Below are positions 52,770-60,247 of a stretch of DNA of 64,000 nucleotides, one piece after another. The notes below the pieces were generated by a model. That model did no database searches. It saw only the letters and a list, made by a program, of their open reading frames with translations, and was not told where the DNA came from. Positions within the stretch are counted from its first letter, which is position 1. Each line of letters starts with the position of its first letter. A program made the position numbers and the translations under genes. The DNA is from Pseudomonas sp. ICMP 561 (GTDB lineage: Bacteria > Pseudomonadota > Gammaproteobacteria > Pseudomonadales > Pseudomonadaceae). Location: positions 62,001 through 126,000 of the forward strand of contig NZ_LKBT01000004.1 in assembly GCF_002699985.1 (NCBI RefSeq), given 5' to 3'.

Positions 52770-53435
52770 ATGAGCTATCAGCATAAGTATGTCGACGGAA
52801 CGAGTATCCACTTTCCTATGGGCAAGGCGGTTTGCGTAGGTCGCAACTACGCCGAGCACGCCAAGGAACTGAACAACGCCGTCCCTACCGAGCCACTGCT
52901 GTTCATCAAGCCAGGCAGCGCCGTTGTTGCACTGGAAGGTGGTTTCACCATCCCGGCCGATCGTGGCGCAGTGCACTACGAAGCTGAAATTGTCGTGCTG
53001 ATCGGCAAGCCGTTGACCAAGAACCCGACCCGCGAAGAAGTGCTGGACGCGATTTCCGGTTTTGCTCCCGGCCTGGACCTGACCCTTCGTGACCTGCAAA
53101 CCAAGCTGCGCGATAAGGGTTATCCATGGGAAGAAGCCAAGTCTTTCGACGGTGCCGCTGTTATCGCTCCGTTCGTTCCGGCTGAAACCTTCTCTGACCT
53201 GACCGACATCGGCATTCGTCTGACCATCAATGGCGAAGTCCGCCAGGACGGTAACAGCCGCGACATGCTCAACCCTATCGTGCCGGTGATTCAGCACATG
53301 GCAGCCTGCTTCTCGCTGCAGGCCGGTGACGTGATCATGACAGGCACTCCGGCAGGCGTTGGTCCGCTGTTGGCTGGCGATGAGCTGGTACTGGAACTGG
53401 TAGGGCAGAAGCCTTTCGAAAGCAGCGTTCGCTGA
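52770..53435 (+). CDS. Fumarylacetoacetate hydrolase family protein (YcgM-like)
   Basis: A 221-residue FAH-fold enzyme. The metal site is the E-x-E motif in HYEAEIVVLIG with a downstream Asp in LTLRDLQ; other motifs are VGRNYAEHAKEL and MTGTPAGVGPL. Relatives hydrolyse acylpyruvates (fumarylpyruvate, acetylpyruvate) or decarboxylate oxaloacetate. The substrate is not visible in sequence. It follows the D2HGDH gene by 52 bases and may be cotranscribed; a strong terminator closes the unit. Confident for family. Confidence 0.92.
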   Translation: MSYQHKYVDGTSIHFPMGKAVCVGRNYAEHAKELNNAVPTEPLLFIKPGSAVVALEGGFTIPADRGAVHYEAEIVVLIGKPLTKNPTREEVLDAISGFAPGLDLTLRDLQTKLRDKGYPWEEAKSFDGAAVIAPFVPAETFSDLTDIGIRLTINGEVRQDGNSRDMLNPIVPVIQHMAACFSLQAGDVIMTGTPAGVGPLLAGDELVLELVGQKPFESSVR

Positions 53436-53450
53436 GTTTCACGTGTTACT

Positions 53451-53487
53451 AAAAACCGTCTGCGATGCGCATCGCAGGCGGTTTTTA
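53451..53487 (+). terminator. Terminator after the FAH-family gene
   Basis: AAAAACCGTCTGCGAT pairs with ATCGCAGGCGGTTTTT; only a GCGC loop is left. The T-run follows directly. Confidence 0.93.
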
Positions 53488-53609
53488 CGTTTTTTACCGC
53501 CTGAATTGAACAATTGGCGTTTTTTTCACAATTGATCTGGATAATCCGGCCTCCAGCTCCCCGCTTGGGGCACTGTGCCACTGGATGTTATCCATACTCG
53601 GGAACGCTC

Positions 53610-54530
53610 ATGACCACCCCTTCATCATCGACCAAAATGTCACGTCGCTTACCTCGCCCGCGCTGGTACGTCTGGCTGTTGCTGGTTGTGGTGATTGGCG
53701 GCGTCGTTGCCCATGTAATGCATTGGGATGATCGTGGTCGGCTGTGGCTGGGTGAGCGCTTTCAGAGTCTTGCCGATCGCAAAGCCAGTGTCTGGCTGCC
53801 TGACTACGTCGTCGACATCGACGCCAAACCGCTTCCTGGCATGGAGGACGATGAAGCGTCGGATGTGTCTTATAACCCGGTGACCAAAACACTCTTTGCG
53901 GTCATGGGCAAGCATCCGTTTCTGGTTGAATTGACCCTCAAAGGTGATGTGCTGCGCAAGATCCCGCTGGTGGGGTGGAGTAATCCTGAGGCGGTTGCGG
54001 TGATGGAGAATGGCTTCATGGCTATCAGCGATGAGCGCCAGCATCACCTGACTATCGTCAAGGTCACGCCGGAAACCACCACCCTGAACATCGCTGATTT
54101 TCGGGAATATGACCTCGGTCCTTCCGATAATCAGAATAAAGCGTTCGAGGGCACTGCCTGGGATCCGCGTCGCCAGCAATTGCTGCTGGGGGAAGAGCGC
54201 CCCGCTGCGATTTTCACCTGGGAAAGCGATGGTAGCGACGTCTTGAAAGGTGAGAAGCAAAAGGTCGAGAGCAAGTCTCTGGATATGCGCAATCTCTCCT
54301 CGTTGACCGTTGAGCCCCGCACCGGGCACACCCTGGCCCTGTCCGCGGACTCGCACATGCTGCTGGAACTGGATGAAAACGGCCAACAGGTCAGCTTTAT
54401 GACTTTGCTGGGTGGGTTCAACGGTTTGAAAGACACTATTCCGCGCGCTGAAGGTGTCGCGTTTGATGACGACGGTAACCTTTACATCGTCAGTGAGCCG
54501 AACTTGTTTTATTCGTTTAAGAAGAAGTGA
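53610..54530 (+). CDS. SdiA-regulated-type membrane-anchored protein, copy 1
   Basis: A 306-residue protein with a basic N-terminus, one membrane helix (about 22-42: WYVWLLLVVVIGGVVAHVM) and a periplasmic SdiA-regulated domain (PF06977 type), a beta-propeller-like fold: EASDVSYNPVTKTLFAVMG, SNPEAVAVMENGFMAISDER, NKAFEGTAWDP and VAFDDDGNLYIVSEPNLFYSF in pieces. Function is unknown; relatives bind cations or act on phytase-like substrates by fold. I chose the ATG at 53610 with GGGA upstream. A paralogue follows at 54831, with a REPIN between. Family secure. Confidence 0.9.
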   Translation: MTTPSSSTKMSRRLPRPRWYVWLLLVVVIGGVVAHVMHWDDRGRLWLGERFQSLADRKASVWLPDYVVDIDAKPLPGMEDDEASDVSYNPVTKTLFAVMGKHPFLVELTLKGDVLRKIPLVGWSNPEAVAVMENGFMAISDERQHHLTIVKVTPETTTLNIADFREYDLGPSDNQNKAFEGTAWDPRRQQLLLGEERPAAIFTWESDGSDVLKGEKQKVESKSLDMRNLSSLTVEPRTGHTLALSADSHMLLELDENGQQVSFMTLLGGFNGLKDTIPRAEGVAFDDDGNLYIVSEPNLFYSFKKK

Positions 54531-54593
54531 TTCGCAGTATTTTTAGAAGCCTCGGTGGCTCCGAGACCACGCTGTGGCTGAGCAAGCAAGGCC

Positions 54594-54687
54594 CCTGTAG
54601 GAGTGAGCTTGCTCGCGATAGCGTCAGTTCATGCGATAAATTCGTCGACCAAGAAATCGAATCGCGAGCAAGCTCACTCCTACAGGG
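54594..54687. repeat. REPIN, family C
   Basis: Arms CCTGTAGGAGTGAGCTTGC and GCAAGCTCACTCCTACAGG. It sits between the two SdiA-regulated paralogues. Confidence 0.93.
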
Positions 54688-54830
54688 TCCTCTGTTTGCT
54701 GCGCGACAGCGCGGGGGGCTGGAGGACGGGGAATCCCCTACAGGGATTGGCTTGATGGCTCTGCGCCATTAAGCTTCAATTCATATTCGCATGGTATCCA
54801 TGCTATCCGCCTGAACCTCGAGCAACCTGA

Positions 54831-55733
54831 ATGCGCCTGCTTCTCTCCCGAAAAATCCTCATACCTCTGGTCATTCTTCTCACTGTATTGGCGTTTTTTG
54901 CGGGTCGTGAATATCGCGTCGTTGAGCGTGCATCCTTCAACTGGAGGATTTTGTGGCAGGGCGAGGACGCTCAGGCTATCGGCCTGGGGGGCTATAAAGT
55001 CGTCATAGAGGCTCAACCCATTGCAGGCCTTGATTCGGATGCATCGGCGCTGAGCTACGATCCAGATCGTAAAAGCCTGTTCACGGTGACTAACAAAGAC
55101 GCCCAATTGGTTGAATTAAGCCTGGATGGTAGAACGCTGCGCCGCATTCCCCTGACAGGGTTCGGTGACTCGGAGGCGGTCGAATACATCAGCCCTGGCG
55201 TTTATGTCATTAGCGATGAGCGCAAGCAGCGCCTGATCAAGATCCACGTCGATGATGAAACCACTTTTCTGGACGCCAAAGATGCCGAGCAACTGACACT
55301 GGGTATCGGCTCAGGTAATAACAACGGCTACGAAGGCTTGGCGTATGACACGAAAGGCCAGCGCCTTTTTGTCGCCAAGGAGCGTCGACCGGTCCAGATA
55401 ATCGAGGTGCGTGGCTTCCCGTACGCCAATGTCGAAACGCCCAATGTAGAGGTGTCTTCCGACTCCCGGCGTAATGCAGAGATTTTTGTGCGGGACATTT
55501 CCAGCCTGCAGTTCGACGAGCGCAGCGGGCATTTACTCGCGCTGTCGGATGAGTCCCGACAAATCGTTGAGCTCGATACCAAAGGCCGTGCGGTGGGTAA
55601 CGTTTCGTTGAGCAAGGGCTCAATGGGCCTTGGCAAAACAGTACCCCAGGCCGAGGGCATCGCCATGGATGACGAAGGTACGCTGTACCTGGTGAGCGAG
55701 CCGAATCTGTTTTATGTGTTCAAAAAGCCGTAG
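54831..55733 (+). CDS. SdiA-regulated-type membrane-anchored protein, copy 2
   Basis: A 300-residue paralogue of the gene at 53610. One N-terminal membrane helix (about 9-23), then the same domain: DASALSYDPDRKSLFTVTN, DSEAVEYISPGVYVISDER, NGYEGLAYDTKGQRLFVAKE, and AMDDEGTLYLVSEPNLFYVF in pieces. The stop codon TAG at 55731-55733 lies within the left arm of the following REPIN (CCGTAGGACC), so the repeat supplies the end of the frame. The ATG at 54831 has only a weak ribosome-binding site. A tandem duplication of unknown role. Confidence 0.9.
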   Translation: MRLLLSRKILIPLVILLTVLAFFAGREYRVVERASFNWRILWQGEDAQAIGLGGYKVVIEAQPIAGLDSDASALSYDPDRKSLFTVTNKDAQLVELSLDGRTLRRIPLTGFGDSEAVEYISPGVYVISDERKQRLIKIHVDDETTFLDAKDAEQLTLGIGSGNNNGYEGLAYDTKGQRLFVAKERRPVQIIEVRGFPYANVETPNVEVSSDSRRNAEIFVRDISSLQFDERSGHLLALSDESRQIVELDTKGRAVGNVSLSKGSMGLGKTVPQAEGIAMDDEGTLYLVSEPNLFYVFKKP

Positions 55734-55811
55734 GACCGGCCTTAGCCGGGAGGTTGTCTTCTGCGACATCGTCCCGGCGTATGCCACTCGCGGCTAAAGC
55801 CGCTCCTACGG
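55728..55811. repeat. REPIN, family A, overlapping the stop codon of the upstream gene
   Basis: Left arm CCGTAGGACCGGCCTTAGCC, right arm CGCGGCTAAAGCCGCTCC then TACGG. The spacer contains an extra GTCCCGGCGT. The left arm begins three bases before the upstream gene's stop. Confidence 0.88.
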
Positions 55812-55822
55812 ACCTCGCATAG

Positions 55823-55848
55823 TCGTAGGAGCGGCTTTAGCCGCGAGG
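55823..55848. repeat. Single REP, family A variant
   Basis: CGTAGGAGCGGCTTTAGCCG then CGAGG, an orphan third arm next to the REPIN, ending 11 bases from the rpiA stop. Confidence 0.85.
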
Positions 55849-55859
55849 TGCTGTGGCAA

Positions 55860-56531
55860 TCAACGCGTCAGCGTCTTGACCCCTTCACTCGTCCCCAGCA
55901 GCAGCAAGTCTGCAGGGCGCGCAGCAAACAGGCCGTTGGTCACGACGCCAACGATGGCATTGATCTGGCTTTCCAGTTCGGCAGGATTGGTGATGTTCAT
56001 GTTGTGCACATCAAGAATAATGTTGCCGTTATCGGTCAGCACACCTTCGCGATAAACCGGGTCGCCGCCCAGTTTCACCAGTTGGCGGGCCACGTGGCTG
56101 CGCGCCATCGGGATCACTTCAACGGGGAGCGGGAACGCGCCCAGCACGGGCACCAGCTTGCTGGCGTCGGCGATGCAGATGAACGTTTTGGCTACGGCCG
56201 CAACGATCTTCTCGCGGGTCAACGCCGCGCCGCCGCCTTTGATCAGGTTCAGGTACTCATCGCTTTCATCGGCGCCATCGATATAGAACTCCAGATCGCT
56301 GACGGTGTTGAGCTCGTAAACCGGAATGCCGTGGCCCTTGAGGCGTGCAGCAGTGGCTTCGGAGCTTGCAACCGCGCCGTCGAAGGCGCCTTTGTGCTGG
56401 GCCAATGCATCAATGAAGCAGTTGGCAGTGGAGCCGGTACCGACGCCGACGATGCTTTTGTCGTCCAGTTTCGGAAGGATGAAGTCCACGGCGGCCTGCG
56501 CCACGGCTTGTTTGAGTTGATCCTGGTTCAT
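55860..56531 (-). CDS. rpiA: Ribose-5-phosphate isomerase A
   Basis: A 223-residue pentose-phosphate enzyme interconverting ribose 5-phosphate and ribulose 5-phosphate. Motifs: [16 protein letters not shown] (phosphate loop, about 30-45), [36 protein letters not shown] in pieces (catalytic Asp/Glu/Lys, about 83-107). I chose the ATG at 56531 with GGAG upstream; the longer frame reads into the REPIN. Divergent from ilvA. Confident. Confidence 0.96.
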   Translation of the reverse strand: MNQDQLKQAVAQAAVDFILPKLDDKSIVGVGTGSTANCFIDALAQHKGAFDGAVASSEATAARLKGHGIPVYELNTVSDLEFYIDGADESDEYLNLIKGGGAALTREKIVAAVAKTFICIADASKLVPVLGAFPLPVEVIPMARSHVARQLVKLGGDPVYREGVLTDNGNIILDVHNMNITNPAELESQINAIVGVVTNGLFAARPADLLLLGTSEGVKTLTR

Positions 56532-56556
56532 GCGGGCTCCACGGATGCCGAATGGT

Positions 56557-56638
56557 CCGGTAGGAGCGAACTTGTTCGCGAGGGGCCAGGTCTGCGTACA
56601 CAGGCACGACGTCTCGCGAACAAGTTCGCTCCTACCGG
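56557..56638. repeat. REPIN, family B, in the rpiA leader
   Basis: Arms CCGGTAGGAGCGAACTTGTT and AACAAGTTCGCTCCTACCGG. The spacer shares CTGCGTACACAGG with the unit at 58291, on the other side of ilvA. It lies between the probable rpiA promoter and start. Confidence 0.93.
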
Positions 56639-56658
56639 TAATGTGTAAAAGGGCGCGC

Positions 56659-56664
56659 ATTATA
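56659..56664 (-). promoter_or_regulatory. Probable rpiA -10 box
   Basis: A perfect TATAAT on the minus strand, without a good -35 at 16-18 bases. If used, the REPIN would be transcribed in the rpiA 5' leader. Confidence 0.4.
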
Positions 56665-56763
56665 GCGACATGCCAGCGCCAAAGCCCCGTGATTCGTGTG
56701 GTCGCGCATCGGAGCGCGGGTTAGACTTCCCGTCCTTGCCCTTTCGCCAGTGATGTCGCCGTG

Positions 56764-58278
56764 ATGCTTGAACAGTACGTCAAAAAAATCCTCACCTCCC
56801 GCGTCTACGATGTCGCCGTGGAAACCCCGTTGCAGGGCGCTCGTCAGCTGTCCGAGCGGCTCGGCAATCAGGTTCTGCTCAAGCGCGAAGACTTGCAGCC
56901 GGTGTTCTCGTTCAAGATTCGTGGCGCGTACAACAAGCTGGCGCAGCTAAGCCCGGAAGAACTGGCGCGGGGCGTAGTGACAGCGTCGGCAGGCAACCAC
57001 GCGCAAGGTCTGGCACTGGCGGCGAAAACCCTGGGCGTTGAAGCGACTATCGTGATGCCCAAGACCACGCCTGAAATCAAAGTCGAAGGCGTGCGTTCCC
57101 GGGGCGGCAAAGTGGTACTGCACGGCGATTCCTTCCCTGAAGCACTGGCTCATTCGCTGAAACTCGTCGAAGAAATGGGCTTCGTTTACATCCATCCCTA
57201 TGACGACCCCGACACGATTGCCGGGCAAGGCACCGTGGCCATGGAGATTCTGCGCCAGCATCAAGGGCCGCTAGACGCGATTTTCGTCCCGGTGGGCGGC
57301 GGTGGGTTGATCGCCGGTATCGCGGCCTACGTGAAATACCTGCGGCCGGAGATCAAGGTCGTCGGGGTCGAGCCGGATGATTCAAACTGCCTGCAACAAG
57401 CCATGGCGTACGGCGAGCGCGTTGTGCTGCAGCAGGTCGGTCTGTTTGCGGACGGCGTGGCTGTGGCGCAAATTGGTGAGTACACCTTCGACATCTGCCG
57501 GCATTACGTCGACGAAGTGATCACGGTCAGCACCGATGAAATCTGCGCGGCGATCAAGGATATTTACGACGACACCCGCTCGATCACCGAGCCGTCAGGG
57601 GCCCTGGCGGTGGCCGGGATCAAAAAGTATGTCGAGCAGGAAGCCGTCAGCGGCCAGACATTCGTCGCCATCGACTCAGGTGCCAACGTCAATTTCGACC
57701 GTTTGCGTCATGTAGCCGAGCGCGCCGAGCTGGGTGAAGGCCGCGAAGCCATCATCGCCGTGACCATTCCCGAGCAACCGGGCAGCTTCAAGGCGTTCTG
57801 CGAGGCCATCGGCAAGCGCCAGATCACCGAATTCAACTACCGTTATCACACAGACCGCGAGGCGCACATTTTCGTCGGTGTGCAGACGCATCCCTATACC
57901 GACCCACGTAAAGATCTGATTACCAGCCTCACCGAACAGGGTTTCCCGGTGATTGACCTGACCGACAACGAACTGGCGAAGCTGCACATTCGGCATATGG
58001 TCGGTGGTCATGCCGAGCGGGTCAGCGACGAAGTGGTGTTCCGCTTCGAATTCCCGGAACGCCCGGGCGCGCTGTTCAACTTCCTCAACAAGCTGGGCGG
58101 GCAGTGGACGATTTCGATGTTCCATTACCGCAACCATGGCGCGGCGGATGGCCGTGTGGTCGCTGGGCTGGTGGTGCCAGAGGAGGAACGGCACCTGGTA
58201 CCGGCGGCGCTGGCCGAGATTGGCTATCCGTATTGGGATGAGAGCAAGAACCCGGCGTATAAGTTATTTCTGGGCTAA
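56764..58278 (+). CDS. ilvA: Threonine ammonia-lyase, biosynthetic
   Basis: A 504-residue PLP enzyme converting threonine to 2-oxobutanoate, first committed step to isoleucine. Lys51 in VFSFKIRGAYN binds PLP; the phosphate loop is VGGGGLIAGIA near 178; the C-terminal third contains two ACT-like regulatory segments (about 330-400 and 425-500) for isoleucine feedback. Start ATG 56764, immediately after an alternative GTG. Flanked on both sides by family B REPINs with related spacers. Confident. Confidence 0.95.
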   Translation: MLEQYVKKILTSRVYDVAVETPLQGARQLSERLGNQVLLKREDLQPVFSFKIRGAYNKLAQLSPEELARGVVTASAGNHAQGLALAAKTLGVEATIVMPKTTPEIKVEGVRSRGGKVVLHGDSFPEALAHSLKLVEEMGFVYIHPYDDPDTIAGQGTVAMEILRQHQGPLDAIFVPVGGGGLIAGIAAYVKYLRPEIKVVGVEPDDSNCLQQAMAYGERVVLQQVGLFADGVAVAQIGEYTFDICRHYVDEVITVSTDEICAAIKDIYDDTRSITEPSGALAVAGIKKYVEQEAVSGQTFVAIDSGANVNFDRLRHVAERAELGEGREAIIAVTIPEQPGSFKAFCEAIGKRQITEFNYRYHTDREAHIFVGVQTHPYTDPRKDLITSLTEQGFPVIDLTDNELAKLHIRHMVGGHAERVSDEVVFRFEFPERPGALFNFLNKLGGQWTISMFHYRNHGAADGRVVAGLVVPEEERHLVPAALAEIGYPYWDESKNPAYKLFLG

Positions 58279-58290
58279 TACAATGATCCC

Positions 58291-58370
58291 GGTAGGAGCG
58301 AACTTGTTCGCGAGAGGACAAGCCTGCGTACACAGGTCCATCGTCTCGCGAACAAGTTCGCTCCTACCGA
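58291..58370. repeat. REPIN, family B
   Basis: Arms CGGTAGGAGCGAACTTGTTC and GAACAAGTTCGCTCCTACCG, with the spacer element CTGCGTACACAGG shared with 56557. It ends 23 bases before the DUF2269 start. Confidence 0.93.
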
Positions 58371-58393
58371 TTCAACAACGGAGCGAATAGAAA

Positions 58394-58822
58394 ATGGATC
58401 ACCTCACCGCCCTGAAAACCCTGCACATCTCGGCGACGGTGCTATTTCTGCTCAGCGCCCTCGGTTTGACCATCTGGCTGATCAAAGGCCGCAGGGCAGG
58501 GTTTACCACCAACCACACCCGCTTGTTGCTGCGTCCGCGCTTGTTTGCGTGGATTCTGATGGGGCTTTGTTTGCTGACCATGCCGATCACCGGCTGGTGG
58601 CTGGCACACCTTGTTGGCTGGCCGCTGGGGCAAACCTGGGTGCTGGGCAGCAGCGTGCTTTACACCTTCGGCGCTTTGAGCTGGCTATGGCTGGTGGTGC
58701 GCCTTAACAAGCTCCGAATTGATCCAGCCAGAGGGGGGTTAAAGTTCACCCTGGCGCTGGCGATTGTTGCGGTCGTCTGTTTCATCGCCATTGCCGGATT
58801 GATGGGTGCGAAGCCGGTTTAG
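58394..58822 (+). CDS. DUF2269 family membrane protein
   Basis: A 142-residue inner-membrane protein with four predicted helices (about 8-28, 48-70, 82-102 and 118-138). The first contains the family's LKTLHISATVLFLLSALG, including a histidine that could be buried in the membrane. Function unknown. The ATG at 58394 follows GGAGCG; the REPIN ends 23 bases upstream, so its messenger probably starts inside or before the repeat, perhaps from ilvA. Confident for family. Confidence 0.88.
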   Translation: MDHLTALKTLHISATVLFLLSALGLTIWLIKGRRAGFTTNHTRLLLRPRLFAWILMGLCLLTMPITGWWLAHLVGWPLGQTWVLGSSVLYTFGALSWLWLVVRLNKLRIDPARGGLKFTLALAIVAVVCFIAIAGLMGAKPV

Positions 58823-58837
58823 GGATCAAATGATTGC

Positions 58838-58932
58838 CCGTAGGACCGGCTTTAGCCGGGAGAGGGCCAGTGCAGTCGACACATCTATTAAGCCTGAAAT
58901 GCCGCCCTCCCGGCTAAAGCCGGTCCTACGGT
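58838..58932. repeat. REPIN, family A
   Basis: Arms CCGTAGGACCGGCTTTAGCC and GGCTAAAGCCGGTCCTACGG. Between the converging DUF2269 and HAD genes. Confidence 0.94.
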
Positions 58933-58947
58933 GGTGCGCATCTGAGA

Positions 58948-59604
58948 TCAATCGCGCAGCGTAATCACCGGCCAACCGCGGCCTTCAGCCTCGGCACGCA
59001 ATTTCGGGTCCGGGTCTACGGCTACCGGGTTGGCAACCTTTTCCAGCAGCGGCAGGTCGTTGAGCGAGTCGCTGTAGAAATAGCTGTTTTCCAGGCTGAA
59101 TTGGTTTTCTTCCAGCCAACGGTTCAGACGTGTCACTTTGCCTTCGCGGAAGCACGGCACATCGGTGGTGCGTCCGGTGTAGCGACCGTCGACCATTTCG
59201 CATTCGGTTGCCAGCAGTGTCTCGATACCCAGACGCTCAACGATTGGTCCGGTAACGAAGCGATTAGTCGCGGTAATGACAACCAGTTTGTCGCCTGCCT
59301 CGCGATGTTTGGCGATCAGTTCCAGCGCCTTGGGAAGAATGATCGGTTCGATGCAATCACGCATGAAATCCCGATGCCACGCGTCTAGCTGGGCCATCTC
59401 GGTGCTGCCGAGGATTTCCAGTGAGAAGTTCAGGTAGTCGGTCAGGTTCAAGGTCCCGGCCAGGTAATCCTGATAGAACTCGTCGTTGCGGGTTTTGTAG
59501 GTCGCGGCGTCAAGAATGCCGCGTTCGCACAGGTAATCACCCCAGGCGTGGTCGCTGTCGCCACCCAGAAGCGTGTTGTCGAGGTCGAATAAAGCCAGGC
59601 GCAT
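58948..59604 (-). CDS. HAD-IB family phosphatase (SerB-like; possible histidinol-phosphatase)
   Basis: A 218-residue HAD-superfamily phosphatase. Nucleophile Asp7 and acid Asp9 in [16 protein letters not shown], motif II Thr in VVITATNRF (about 100-108), motif III Lys in REGKVTRL and motif IV in [13 protein letters not shown]. The helical cap between motifs I and II is of the phosphoserine-phosphatase (C1) type. Homologues at this locus in P. aeruginosa have been proposed as histidinol-phosphatases, which would complete the histidine pathway since HisB here lacks that domain; serine phosphate is an alternative. I chose the ATG at 59604. Divergent from rppH. Confidence 0.88.
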   Translation of the reverse strand: MRLALFDLDNTLLGGDSDHAWGDYLCERGILDAATYKTRNDEFYQDYLAGTLNLTDYLNFSLEILGSTEMAQLDAWHRDFMRDCIEPIILPKALELIAKHREAGDKLVVITATNRFVTGPIVERLGIETLLATECEMVDGRYTGRTTDVPCFREGKVTRLNRWLEENQFSLENSYFYSDSLNDLPLLEKVANPVAVDPDPKLRAEAEGRGWPVITLRD

Positions 59605-59746
59605 GCGGTTACTCGCTGAAATTGCTGAAAAAAGAGCACCAGAATACGAGGTTTTCACAACTCTTCACATAACCTGCTAAGCCTCGTTGCTGCTTTGATC
59701 GGCTTTGTGGAACAATGCGGTGACATGCGTTTGCGAGGTTGTTGCC

Positions 59747-60226
59747 GTGATCGACCCCGATGGTTTCCGTCCTAATGTCGGGATAATTCTGACAAACGAC
59801 TCCGGCCAGGTCCTATGGGCTCGGCGAATCAACCAAGATGCCTGGCAGTTTCCACAGGGTGGTATCAACCCTCAGGAGACGCCGGAAGACGCGCTTTATC
59901 GTGAGTTGAACGAAGAAGTCGGGCTTGAACCTGAGGATGTGCAGATTCTTGCCTGTACTCGGGGTTGGTTGCGCTATCGTTTGCCGCAACGTCTGGTCAG
60001 GACGCACAGCCAACCGCTGTGTATCGGCCAGAAGCAAAAATGGTTTCTCCTGCGCCTGGTCTCCAACGAGCAGCGGGTGCGGATGGATTTGACCGGGAAA
60101 CCGGAGTTCGATGGCTGGCGATGGGTCAGCTATTGGTATCCGCTGGGTCAGGTGGTGACATTCAAGCGCGAGGTGTATCGACGCGCACTCAAAGAGCTTG
60201 CCCCGCGCCTTTTGTCGCGCGACTGA
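59747..60226 (+). CDS. rppH: RNA pyrophosphohydrolase RppH
   Basis: A 159-residue Nudix hydrolase that removes pyrophosphate from the 5' end of messengers and starts their decay. The Nudix box covers residues 38-60 (starting GGINPQET and ending RELNEEVGL). The N-terminal [15 protein letters not shown] and WQFPQGGI are highly characteristic. The start is GTG at 59747 with GAGG nine bases upstream. ptsP begins 21 bases after the stop, the conserved rppH-ptsP operon. Confident. Confidence 0.96.
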   Translation: MIDPDGFRPNVGIILTNDSGQVLWARRINQDAWQFPQGGINPQETPEDALYRELNEEVGLEPEDVQILACTRGWLRYRLPQRLVRTHSQPLCIGQKQKWFLLRLVSNEQRVRMDLTGKPEFDGWRWVSYWYPLGQVVTFKREVYRRALKELAPRLLSRD

Positions 60227-60247
60227 CACGGAGTTCGACCCCGAGCC

